A stretch of 64,000 bases of DNA from assembly GCF_900108945.1 (NCBI RefSeq), contig NZ_FNYE01000015.1, positions 1-64,000 of the forward strand. Direction: 5' to 3'. The position numbers and the translations under genes were made by a program. This DNA is from Paraburkholderia diazotrophica. GTDB taxonomy: Bacteria; Pseudomonadota; Gammaproteobacteria; Burkholderiales; Burkholderiaceae. Below are positions 35,617-45,888 of the stretch, piece by piece. The notes under the pieces were generated by a model. It saw only the letters and a program-made list of their open reading frames with translations. It was not told the origin of the DNA and did no database searches. How positions within the stretch are numbered: the first letter of the stretch is position 1; every line of letters starts with the position of its first letter.

Positions 35617-37761
35617 ATGGAAGGGCATTCGCAAGTCCAGGTGTTGGGCATCGATGCGGGCGGCACGATGACCGATACCTTCTTCGTGCGCGACGACGGA
35701 CGGTTCGTGGTCGGCAAGGCACAGAGCAATCCCGAGGACGAGTCGCTCGCGATCTTCAATTCGTCGCAGGATGCACTCGCTCACTGGAAGCGCGACGTCG
35801 ATCAGGTCTACCCCGAGCTCGTCACGTGCGTGTACTCGGGCACGGCGATGCTCAATCGCGTCGTGCAGCGCAAGGGCCTCGAGGTCGGGTTGCTGGTGAA
35901 CAAGGGCTTCGAGCATGTTCACTCGATGGGCCGCGCGATCCAGAGCTACCTCGGCTACGCGCTCGAAGAGCGAATTCACCTGAACACGCACCGCTACGAC
36001 GAACCGCTCGTGCCGCTGTCGCGCACGCGCGGCATCACCGAGCGCACCGACGTGCAGGGCGAAATCGTCATTCCGCTGCGCGAAGGCGAAGTGCGGCAGG
36101 CAACGCGCGAGCTCGTCGAATCCGGCGCGAAGGCCATCGTGATCTGCCTGTTGCAATCGCACAAGAACGGCACGAGCGAGCAGCAGGCACGCGACATCGT
36201 GCGCGACGAACTGAAGGCGTTGCGTGCGGACATCCCCGTGTTCGCATCCGTCGACTACTATCCGCAGCGCAAGGAAAGCCACCGGATGAACACGACGGTG
36301 CTCGAAGCGTACGCGGCCGAGCCATCGCGGCAGACGCTGAAGAAGGTCAGCGACCGCTTCCGCAAGCACGGCGCGAAGTTCGATCTGCGCGTGATGGCGA
36401 CGCACGGCGGCACGATCAGCTGGAAAGCGAAAGAGCTTGCGCGGACCATCGTGTCGGGACCCATCGGCGGCGTGATCGGCTCGAAGCTGCTCGGCGAAGC
36501 GCTCGGCTACGACAACATCGCGTGCTCGGATATCGGCGGCACGTCGTTCGACATGGCGCTCATCACGAAAGGCAACTTCGCGATCGCCTCCGACCCGGAC
36601 ATGGCGCGGCTCGTCCTGTCGCTGCCGCTCGTCACGATGGATTCAGTCGGTGCAGGCGCTGGCAGTTTCGTGCGGCTCGATCCGTATAGTGGCGCGATCA
36701 AGCTCGGGCCGGACAGCGCCGGCTATCGCGTCGGCACCTGCTGGCCCGACAGCGGACTCACGACGGTATCGGTGTCCGACTGTCACGTGGTGCTCGGCTA
36801 TCTGAATCCGGACAACTTCCTCGGCGGGCAGATCAAGCTCGACGTGAACCGCGCGCGCGAACACATCAAGGCGCAGATCGCCGACCCGCTCGGGCTCTCC
36901 GTCGAAGACGCGGCGGCCGGCGTCATCGAATTGCTCGACCTTCAGTTGCGCGAGTACCTGCGCTCGAATGTGAGCGCGAAGGGCTACAACCCGACGGAGT
37001 TCGTGTGCTTCTCGTACGGCGGTGCGGGGCCTGTTCATACGTATGGCTACACGGAAGGTCTCGGCTTCAAGGACGTCGTGGTGCCCGCGTGGGCCGCCGG
37101 CTTTTCGGCGTTCGGCTGCGCGTGCGCGGACTTCGAGTACCGCTACGACAAGAGCGTCGATCTCGCGCTGCCCCAGCTCGCATCCGACGACGACAAGACG
37201 CAAGCCGCGCAGACGATCCAGAAGGCGTGGGGCGAACTGGCCGCGAAGGTGATCGAGGAATTCCGCATCAACGGGTTCGACGAGAAGGACGTGATCTTGC
37301 GCCCGGGTTTTCGCATGCAGTACATGGGCCAGCTCAACGACCTCGAAATCGAATCGCCGATTGCGGGCGCATCGACGGCGCAGGACTGGGACCGCATCGT
37401 CGAAGCGTTCGAAGACACATACGGGCGTGTGTATGCGAGCGCGGCGCGTTCTCCGGAGCTGGGCTTCTCGGTCACGGGCGCGATCATGCGCGGCATGGTG
37501 GTCACGCAAAAGCCCGTGCTGCCCGAAGACCCCGAAGGCGGCCGCACGCCGCCGAAGGAAGCGCGCATCGGCACGCGGCGGCTTTACCGGCACAAGCAAT
37601 GGCACGACGCCGCGCTGTGGAAGATGGAGTCGCTCAAGCCAGGCAACGAGATCGCGGGGCCCGCGATCATCGAGTCCGATGCGACGACGTTCGTGGTGCC
37701 GAAGGGATTCGCGACCACGCTCGACAAGCACCGCCTCTTCCATCTCAGGGAAGTCAAGTAA
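35617..37761 (+). CDS. acxA: Acetone carboxylase beta subunit (hydantoinase/oxoprolinase family)
   Basis: Subunit of 714 residues of the ATP-dependent enzyme that carboxylates acetone to acetoacetate. It has the ATP-binding fold of the HyuA family: GIDAGGTMTD near the N-terminus and CSDIGGTSFDMALI mid-protein, with THGGTISWKAKELARTIVSGPIGGV. AGGAG lies before the ATG at 35617. It is the first gene of acxA-acxB-acxC behind a sigma-54-type promoter. The length and order match acetone carboxylase operons. Confidence 0.95.
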   Translation: MEGHSQVQVLGIDAGGTMTDTFFVRDDGRFVVGKAQSNPEDESLAIFNSSQDALAHWKRDVDQVYPELVTCVYSGTAMLNRVVQRKGLEVGLLVNKGFEHVHSMGRAIQSYLGYALEERIHLNTHRYDEPLVPLSRTRGITERTDVQGEIVIPLREGEVRQATRELVESGAKAIVICLLQSHKNGTSEQQARDIVRDELKALRADIPVFASVDYYPQRKESHRMNTTVLEAYAAEPSRQTLKKVSDRFRKHGAKFDLRVMATHGGTISWKAKELARTIVSGPIGGVIGSKLLGEALGYDNIACSDIGGTSFDMALITKGNFAIASDPDMARLVLSLPLVTMDSVGAGAGSFVRLDPYSGAIKLGPDSAGYRVGTCWPDSGLTTVSVSDCHVVLGYLNPDNFLGGQIKLDVNRAREHIKAQIADPLGLSVEDAAAGVIELLDLQLREYLRSNVSAKGYNPTEFVCFSYGGAGPVHTYGYTEGLGFKDVVVPAWAAGFSAFGCACADFEYRYDKSVDLALPQLASDDDKTQAAQTIQKAWGELAAKVIEEFRINGFDEKDVILRPGFRMQYMGQLNDLEIESPIAGASTAQDWDRIVEAFEDTYGRVYASAARSPELGFSVTGAIMRGMVVTQKPVLPEDPEGGRTPPKEARIGTRRLYRHKQWHDAALWKMESLKPGNEIAGPAIIESDATTFVVPKGFATTLDKHRLFHLREVK

Positions 37762-37783
37762 GGACGACACAAGGAGACATGCG

Positions 37784-40108
37784 ATGAACATGATGTCCAG
37801 CAAGGAAGTCGGCTTTGCCGATCTGCTGAAGAACGGCCAGACGCTCAAGCAGTTCCGCGACGCGATCCTCTCGCGCACCGAACAGACGGGCCACTATAAC
37901 GGTCTTGAACGGCTCGAATTGCGCGAGAGCGACCCCATCCGCTACGAGAAGATGTTCTCGAAGCTGCGCGGCGGCCTCGTACACGCGCGCGAAACCGCGA
38001 AGAAAATTGCCGCGAGCCCGATCGTCGAACAGGAAGGCGAACTGTGCTTCACGCTCTACAACGCAGCGGGCGACTGCGTGCTGACGTCGACGGGGATCAT
38101 CATTCACGTCGGCACGATGGGCGCGGCGATCAAGTACATGATCGAGAACAACTGGGAAGCCAATCCCGGCATCAATCCCGGTGACATGTTCACGAACAAC
38201 GACTGCTCGATCGGCAACGTGCACCCGTGCGACATCGCGACGATCGTCCCCATCTTTGCGCACGGCAAGCTGGTCGGCTGGGTCGGCGGCGTGACGCACG
38301 TAATCGATACGGGCGCCGTGACGCCGGGCTCGATGTCGACGGGACAGGTGCAGCGTTTCGGCGATGGCTACATGATCACCTGCCGCAAGACGGGCGTGAA
38401 CGACACGCCGCTGCGCGACTGGCTGCACGAAAGCCAGCGCTCGGTGCGCACGCCGAAGTACTGGATTCTCGACGAGCGCACGCGCATCGCCGGGTGCCAT
38501 ATGATTCGCGGCCTGATCGAAGAAGTGATCGAAGACGAAGGGCTCGACGCGTACGAGAAGTTCGCCTACGAGGTGATCGAGGAAGGGCGCCGTGGCCTGC
38601 AGACCCGCATCAAGGCGATGACGCTGCCCGGCAAGTATCGCAAGGTCGCGTTCGTCGACGTGCCGTACAACCATCCCGATGTGCAGACGTCGTCGGCGTT
38701 CGCGAAGCTCGACTCGATCATGCATTCGCCCGTCGAAATGGAAATCCGCAAGGACGGCTCGTGGCGGCTCGACTTCGACGGCGCGAGCCGTTGGGGCTGG
38801 CACTCGTATAACGCACATCAGGTTGCATTCACGAGCGGCATCTGGGTGATGATGACGCAGACGCTCGTGCCCACGCAGCGCATCAACGACGGCGCGTATT
38901 ACGGCACGGAATTCCATCTGCCCAAGGGCGCATGGATGAACCCCGACGATCGCCGCACGGGACACGCATACGCATGGCACTTCCTGGTGTCGGGCTGGAG
39001 CGCGATGTGGCGCGGCCTGTCGCAGGCGTACTTCAGCCGCGGCTATCTCGAGGAAGTGAATGCGGGCAACGCGAATACGTCGAACTGGCTGCAGGGCGGC
39101 GGCATCAATCAGGATGGCGACATCCATGCCGTCAACAGCTTCGAGGCGTCGTCGTGCGGCACGGGCGCGTGCGCGATCAAGGATGGCCTCAATCATGCCG
39201 CCGCGATCTGGAATCCAGAAGGCGACATGGGCGACATCGAGATCTGGGAAATGGCCGAGCCGTTGCTGTACCTCGGACGCAACGTGAAGGCGAACTCGGG
39301 CGGCTACGGCAAGTATCGCGGCGGCTGCGGCTTCGAAACGCTGCGGATGGTCTGGAAGGCGCAGGACTGGACCATGTTCTTCATGGGCAACGGCTACATG
39401 AACAGCGACTGGGGGCTGATGGGCGGCTATCCGCCCGCGACCGGCTACCGCTTCGAGGCGCATCGCACGGGACTCAAGGAACGCATCGCATTGAACGAGA
39501 GCCTGCCGCTCGGCGGCGACAAGAATCCCGAGTTCCCCGACTACGAGAATCACCTGAACGCGGGCGCCGTCATCAAGCGCGACCAGCAGTGCATGACCAC
39601 GGAGGACTGCTACAGCAACTACGACCTGTACCTGAACTATCTGCGCGGCGGCCCCGGCTTCGGCGATCCGCTCGACCGCGAGATCGAAGCGATCGAGCGC
39701 GACCTGAACAACGTGCTGCTGCTGCCGGAATACGCGCAGAAGGTGTACAGCGCGGTCGCGACGAAGGACGCGCACGGCGTATGGAAGGTCGATGCGAAGC
39801 AGACGGCGCTGCTGCGTATCGAGATCCGAAACCAGCGCCTCGCGCGTTCGCAGCCCACGCAGGAATGGATGAAGGGAGAACGCGAGCGGATTCTGCTCAA
39901 GCACGCATCGACGCAGGTTCGGCACATGTTCGCGACGAGCTTCGGTCTGTCGAAGAAGTTCGAGCAGCACTTCCGCGCGTTCTGGGAACTGCCCGATTCA
40001 TGGACGCTGACCGAAGACGAACTGGATGTGCCGACCTATGGCTCGAAGTTTCGCATGGACTTGTCGAAAATGCCGGATGTCAGCACCGTCGTGCTCGTCG
40101 ACGAATGA
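37784..40108 (+). CDS. acxB: Acetone carboxylase alpha subunit (HyuB family)
   Basis: Large subunit of 774 residues. Signatures: ARETAKKIAASPIVEQEGE, TSTGIIIHVGTMGAAIKYM, NNDCSIGNVHPCDIATIVPI, the metal-site-like GWVGGVTHVIDTGAVTPGSM, and GNANTSNWLQGGGINQDG. The end PTYGSKFRMDLSKMPDVSTV is typical. ATG 37784 follows AAGGAG by 8 bases; an Arg-rich upstream extension is rejected. It lies 22 bp after acxA. Confidence 0.95.
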   Translation: MNMMSSKEVGFADLLKNGQTLKQFRDAILSRTEQTGHYNGLERLELRESDPIRYEKMFSKLRGGLVHARETAKKIAASPIVEQEGELCFTLYNAAGDCVLTSTGIIIHVGTMGAAIKYMIENNWEANPGINPGDMFTNNDCSIGNVHPCDIATIVPIFAHGKLVGWVGGVTHVIDTGAVTPGSMSTGQVQRFGDGYMITCRKTGVNDTPLRDWLHESQRSVRTPKYWILDERTRIAGCHMIRGLIEEVIEDEGLDAYEKFAYEVIEEGRRGLQTRIKAMTLPGKYRKVAFVDVPYNHPDVQTSSAFAKLDSIMHSPVEMEIRKDGSWRLDFDGASRWGWHSYNAHQVAFTSGIWVMMTQTLVPTQRINDGAYYGTEFHLPKGAWMNPDDRRTGHAYAWHFLVSGWSAMWRGLSQAYFSRGYLEEVNAGNANTSNWLQGGGINQDGDIHAVNSFEASSCGTGACAIKDGLNHAAAIWNPEGDMGDIEIWEMAEPLLYLGRNVKANSGGYGKYRGGCGFETLRMVWKAQDWTMFFMGNGYMNSDWGLMGGYPPATGYRFEAHRTGLKERIALNESLPLGGDKNPEFPDYENHLNAGAVIKRDQQCMTTEDCYSNYDLYLNYLRGGPGFGDPLDREIEAIERDLNNVLLLPEYAQKVYSAVATKDAHGVWKVDAKQTALLRIEIRNQRLARSQPTQEWMKGERERILLKHASTQVRHMFATSFGLSKKFEQHFRAFWELPDSWTLTEDELDVPTYGSKFRMDLSKMPDVSTVVLVDE

Positions 40109-40146
40109 GTCACGTGATCCAACCGTAACCATCAGAGAGGCTGGAG

Positions 40147-40653
40147 ATGTCTACTTACACCAAGGAACAGATCAGGAACATGGTCGACGGCAAGCTCGAC
40201 TGGGACACGACGCTGCGCATGCTGTCGATGCCCAAGGACAGCGAGCGCTTCCAGATGTACGTCGATTCGTTGCAGCAGAAGCTCGGCTGGAAAGACCGCA
40301 TCGTGCTGCCGCTCGGACCGCATCTGTACATCGTGCAGCAGTCGGCGACAAAGAAGTGGGTCACGCAGTGCGACTGCGGCCACGTGTTCTGCGACTACCG
40401 CGAGAACTGGAAGCTGCACGCGAACATCTTCGTGCGCGAGTCGGAAGAGGCGATGGACGAGGTTTATCCGCGCCTGATGTCGCCCGACACGCAATGGCAG
40501 GTGTATCGCGAGTACTACTGCCCCACGTGCGGCGCGATGCACGATGTCGAAGCCCCGACGCCGTGGTATCCCGTGATCCACGACTTCGAGCCCGACATCG
40601 ACGCGTTCTACTCGGAATGGGTCAACCTGCCCGTGCCCGAGCGCGTCGATTAG
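40147..40653 (+). CDS. acxC: Acetone carboxylase gamma subunit
   Basis: Small subunit of 168 residues, the usual length. It carries the zinc-like Cys sites QCDCGHVFCDYRENWKLH and YYCPTCGAMHDVEAPTPWYP. The gamma subunit is required for activity in characterised acetone carboxylases. An AGAGAGGCTGGAG ribosome site precedes the ATG. A terminator-like hairpin follows at 40721. Confidence 0.95.
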   Translation: MSTYTKEQIRNMVDGKLDWDTTLRMLSMPKDSERFQMYVDSLQQKLGWKDRIVLPLGPHLYIVQQSATKKWVTQCDCGHVFCDYRENWKLHANIFVRESEEAMDEVYPRLMSPDTQWQVYREYYCPTCGAMHDVEAPTPWYPVIHDFEPDIDAFYSEWVNLPVPERVD

Positions 40654-40679
40654 TCTGCTGTTTGACGCGTCGTAGCGGC

Positions 40680-40698
40680 TGTGTCCGCTTTTGACACA
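40680..40698. promoter_or_regulatory. Inverted repeat, candidate activator binding site
   Basis: TGTGTC-N7-GACACA, perfect 6-bp arms. It lies about 130 bp upstream of the -24/-12 element before the activator gene, the normal place for an enhancer-binding protein site. Confidence 0.5.
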
Positions 40699-40720
40699 GG
40701 GTGTGAAGCGTGTTCGATTT

Positions 40721-40755
40721 CCGGCCGTTCGATTTTCGGACGGCCGGTTTGTTTT
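40721..40755 (+). terminator. Intrinsic terminator after acxC
   Basis: Stem CCGGCCGT / ACGGCCGG with an 11-base loop, followed by TTTGTTTT. It ends the acxABC transcript about 70 bp past the stop. Confidence 0.8.
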
Positions 40756-40826
40756 CGGGCGCTGCACATGCGCACTGCCGACGCGTGGCGCAATGGCATG
40801 CCGGTCGCTTGCATGCGTGGACCGGC

Positions 40827-40842
40827 TGGCGCGGCCATTGCT
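40827..40842 (+). promoter_or_regulatory. Possible sigma-54 promoter of the activator gene
   Basis: TGGCGC-GGCCA-TTGCTT, with GG and GC at the consensus spacing. It lies about 170 bp before the ATG of the activator gene, suggesting that the activator controls its own synthesis. Confidence 0.5.
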
Positions 40843-41012
40843 TTTCAGACGTCGCCGCCGTGCCCGGAGGCGGCCACTATCGGAGTAGGATGTGCAGAGC
40901 GAACGTCCGCTCGACTCCGCTCGACGATAGCCGGGCAACCTCACAATTCGATGAAAAGGCCGATCACACGGCCTCGCGGCTCGGCATCCTCACGGGCCGT
41001 CAGGAGACACGC

Positions 41013-43046
<2,034 letters not shown>

Positions 43047-43079
43047 CGCTCATCCGGTTTCTGACAACCTGGTGGCCTC

Positions 43080-43328
43080 TCACGCGACGCGCGAAACGGC
43101 ATTCAATGTCGGGCGCGTTGCCGTGGGTGGGTAGACGCGCCACGATTTGTCGCCGTGCCGAAAGAAGACGATTGCATACGGTCCGGACGTCTGCGATACG
43201 CTGACGCATTTGCAGCCCGACATCGCGTGCGGTTGGCCCTGTGCGCGCGAGATGCGAACCGAGATCGGCTGCGCGTAGCCGAACCATTTCTCGATCTGTG
43301 CGCGCAGCGAATGCGTATCGCCTTTCAT
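43080..43328 (-). CDS. Small hypothetical protein
   Basis: Protein of 82 residues. It has a basic N-terminal helix (SLRAQIEKWFGY), a central GCKCVSVSQTSGPYAIVFFRHGDKSWRVYPP that reads as a beta-rich segment, and no membrane helix. AAGGAG before the ATG at 43328 strongly supports a real gene. I do not recognise the family. It is convergent with the activator gene and stands alone. Confidence 0.6.
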   Translation of the reverse strand: MKGDTHSLRAQIEKWFGYAQPISVRISRAQGQPHAMSGCKCVSVSQTSGPYAIVFFRHGDKSWRVYPPTATRPTLNAVSRVA

Positions 43329-43482
43329 GGCCGTCTCCTTGCCGCTTTGTCTCTGATCCATCGGCACGCAATCGAAATCAGGCGCGCCTGTTCTTGATAA
43401 AGCAACGGCCATGCCGAAGCGATGCGCGCGCGTCATCGACACGGCATCATCGGCACGGCGCGATCAGAAGAGGTAAAGACGG

Positions 43483-43950
43483 TCATTGCGTGCCGCGATG
43501 GCCCGACCGAACCGTACGGTTTTCGGTCGTTCGCGCGACAGTGGGTACGAATCCCGTCCGCACGAGGCTCTTCATCGGTTCGAAGAGCGGTTCCGGAAGG
43601 TCCGTCCAGCGAAACCACGTCCATACCGAACACTTGTCCGGCTCCATGAGCTTTGGCTGCGCGTCTATCGAGACCGTGGCTTCGACAAAGCAGGTGACAT
43701 AGTGCTTGTGAACATCGGGCATCACGTTATTGGTGTAGGGCGCGGGATTGATCGCATTCAATGTGAGGCCGGTTTCCTCCAGCACCTCACGCCGTGCGCA
43801 CGACTCGATGCTTTCGCCGAACTCCAGGTGTCCGCCCGGAGGTGCCCATGTGCCCGCGCCGTGCGAGCCGGCCCGCTTCCCGAGAAGCACTGATCCATCA
43901 CGAACGATGATGACCCCGACGCCAACCTGGGGCTGCGCAGCGTTATTCAT
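43483..43950 (-). CDS. Nudix hydrolase
   Basis: Nudix protein of 155 residues. The Nudix box is GGHLEFGESIESCARREVLEETGL, matching the consensus with the REVxEE metal-binding residues. The N-terminus VGVGVIIVRDGSVLLGKR is standard. It hydrolyses a nucleoside diphosphate linked to another group; this shape resembles MutT/NUDT15-like NTP pyrophosphatases. The start at 43950 is chosen near the first strand, with a weak ribosome site. The last 20 residues are basic and less family-like. Confidence 0.88.
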   Translation of the reverse strand: MNNAAQPQVGVGVIIVRDGSVLLGKRAGSHGAGTWAPPGGHLEFGESIESCARREVLEETGLTLNAINPAPYTNNVMPDVHKHYVTCFVEATVSIDAQPKLMEPDKCSVWTWFRWTDLPEPLFEPMKSLVRTGFVPTVARTTENRTVRSGHRGTQ

Positions 43951-44117
43951 TGTCGAAGCCTGATAGGAGTTCGAAGGCGAGTTTGAATAAGGCACGCATC
44001 GTATCGGGACGTTGCGCGCAAGACAACGCGGTGATTCGCGAGGCTCGCTTCCGCGATGTTCCGTTGATCGCTATCGTTCGATCGCAAGTTCACCCTTGTC
44101 CCTCAACGGAGCGCATC

Positions 44118-44690
44118 ATGCGATTGAACGTCCTTTTGCGAACGACTCTTTGCTCTTCAGTGCTTCTGGCGATCATGCCGGCGATGGCCGTTGCCGGACC
44201 GTTCACGGTCAAGGTCGATGACCTGAACCACGGGCGCTTCGCGAACGAACAGGTGTATGGCGGATTCGGCTGTCATGGCGACAATGTTTCGCCGCGCATC
44301 TCGTGGTCGAACGTTCCGCCGGGCACGAAGAGCATCGCCGTGACGATCCACGATCCCGATGCGCCGACGGGTGGACTCGGCTGGACGCATTGGGAGGTCG
44401 TCAACATACCGGCGTCGGAATCGTCGATCGGGAAGGGCGCTTCCGGCAATCCCAACGCATTGCCGACGGGCGCCCTCGAAACGCTGACGGATTTCGGCGA
44501 GTCGAAATACGGCGGACCTTGCCCGCCTCAAGGAGAGACGCATCGATATGTCGTCACGGCATCGGCGCTCAGCGTTGCGCAGATCGACGTGAAGACGGCG
44601 TCGAGTCCCGCGCTCGTCGCTTATCAGATGCATGGAAAAGTGATCGCGCAAGAGCGGTACGTCGCGACCTATCACCGGGACTCGAATTGA
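44118..44690 (+). CDS. YbhB/YbcL family Raf kinase inhibitor-like protein, exported
   Basis: PEBP-fold protein of 190 residues with a signal peptide ending near AMAVAGPF (residue 27). Family landmarks: YGGFGCHGDNVSPRISWSNVPPGTKSIAVTIHDPDAP, THWEVVNIPAS and GGPCPPQGETHRYVVTASAL. The signal places it in the periplasm; the bacterial function is not known. The ATG at 44118 is preceded by ACGGAG. Confidence 0.9.
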   Translation: MRLNVLLRTTLCSSVLLAIMPAMAVAGPFTVKVDDLNHGRFANEQVYGGFGCHGDNVSPRISWSNVPPGTKSIAVTIHDPDAPTGGLGWTHWEVVNIPASESSIGKGASGNPNALPTGALETLTDFGESKYGGPCPPQGETHRYVVTASALSVAQIDVKTASSPALVAYQMHGKVIAQERYVATYHRDSN

Positions 44691-44784
44691 ACGTTCGAAG
44701 TTGACCGTTCGACGTTGATCGTTCGAAGTCGCCTGGCGGGATGTCACATTGCGTATCATCTCGCCGTCGCGGGCGGCTGCGCGA

Positions 44785-45540
44785 TCAACTCGCTGCCTTA
44801 GAGCGGCGCAGCCATTCGTCGAAACCGACGCGGCCCAGGCGCGCTTCGCCCAGCGGTACGAGCGATTGCTCTTCGACGAGGCCGCCGAAGTATCGCGCGT
44901 TGGAATCCCTCACGACTTCACGCGAATCGCCGACGGCCTTCAGATAGCGGGCGATGAATTCGTCGAACGGCGCGCGCTCGGGGCCCGCGATCTCGACGAT
45001 GCCGTTGCGCGGCGGCGCGATCCCGACATCGGCGACGGCGGCGGCCACGTCATCCGACGCGATCGGCTGGAAGAAGCCAGGCGAAAGCTTGACGACGTTT
45101 CCGTCCGTGCTCGAATCGGCGATGCCGCCGAGAAATTCGAAGAACTGCGTCGAACGGATGATGGTGTACGGGACGCCGGAGGTCACGATCAGTTTTTCCT
45201 GCGCGACCTTTGCGCGGAAATAGCCGTTGTCGGGCGAGCGTTCGATTCCGACGATCGAGAGCGCGACGTGGTGCCGGACGCCCGCTGCCGCTTCGGCGGC
45301 GAGAAGATTGCGGCTGGAGGTCTCGAAGAATTCGAGCACCGCCTTGTCTTCGAACGACGGCGAATTGGCGAGGTCGATCACCACTTGTGCGCCCGTCAAG
45401 GCCTCGCTGAGCCCTTCGCCGGTGATCGCGTTGATGCCGCTCCTAGGCGACGCCGCGATGACCTCGTGGCCCGCCTCGCGCAGAATGGGGACGGTCTTCG
45501 AGCCGATCAGGCCGGTTCCGCCGATGACAACGATCTTCAT
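44785..45540 (-). CDS. NAD(P)H-binding protein, NmrA/atypical SDR family
   Basis: Protein of 251 residues with the Rossmann motif IGGTGLIGS at the N-terminus and the atypical SDR layout (SPRSGINAITGEGL, HHVALSIVGIERS, PYTIIRSTQFFEF, GPERAPFDEF). It lacks the YxxxK pair, so it may be a sensor or quinone-type reductase. AAGGAG stands before the ATG at 45540. It is similar in type to the gene at 57419. Function is unknown. Confidence 0.85.
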   Translation of the reverse strand: MKIVVIGGTGLIGSKTVPILREAGHEVIAASPRSGINAITGEGLSEALTGAQVVIDLANSPSFEDKAVLEFFETSSRNLLAAEAAAGVRHHVALSIVGIERSPDNGYFRAKVAQEKLIVTSGVPYTIIRSTQFFEFLGGIADSSTDGNVVKLSPGFFQPIASDDVAAAVADVGIAPPRNGIVEIAGPERAPFDEFIARYLKAVGDSREVVRDSNARYFGGLVEEQSLVPLGEARLGRVGFDEWLRRSKAAS

Positions 45541-45888
45541 CACTCACTCTCCTTGACTGCCGAATCGCGTTTGAGAACCTGCTCGGGCTTTGGCCAGGCC
45601 TTGGCAACAGGCGAAGCTGTGAGACGTGCGGGGCGTTGCGACAGAAGCACCCGAAGAATCGTCATGGGCCGTTGAGCCCCGTGCGTGCAAAAGCCGACGC
45701 ACGTTTAACCATAGAACGTTTTTCGAAAAACCAAAACCGCGCTGCAAGCGCCGGCCGTTTCGGTGACGAGGCCCAACATTTCGATGAACGCGGAATCGCG
45801 TCAGGGCTCGATCCCCGGCGAGCATGGCGAGCAAAACAAAACGCGCCTCCAACATCGAGGCGCGTTCTTCTTCGAATCCGGCTTTCGC
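45541..45888. other. Intergenic region with the pyrB terminator
   Basis: About 350 bp between two minus-strand genes. It contains the pyrB terminator at 45833-45866 and the likely promoter of the NAD-binding gene. No further gene was seen. Confidence 0.5.
45833..45866 (-). terminator. Intrinsic terminator after pyrB
   Basis: Perfect 10-bp stem (AACGCGCCTC / GAGGCGCGTT) with a 7-base loop, followed on the minus strand by a T-rich tract. It begins 22 bp past the pyrB stop codon. Confidence 0.88.
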
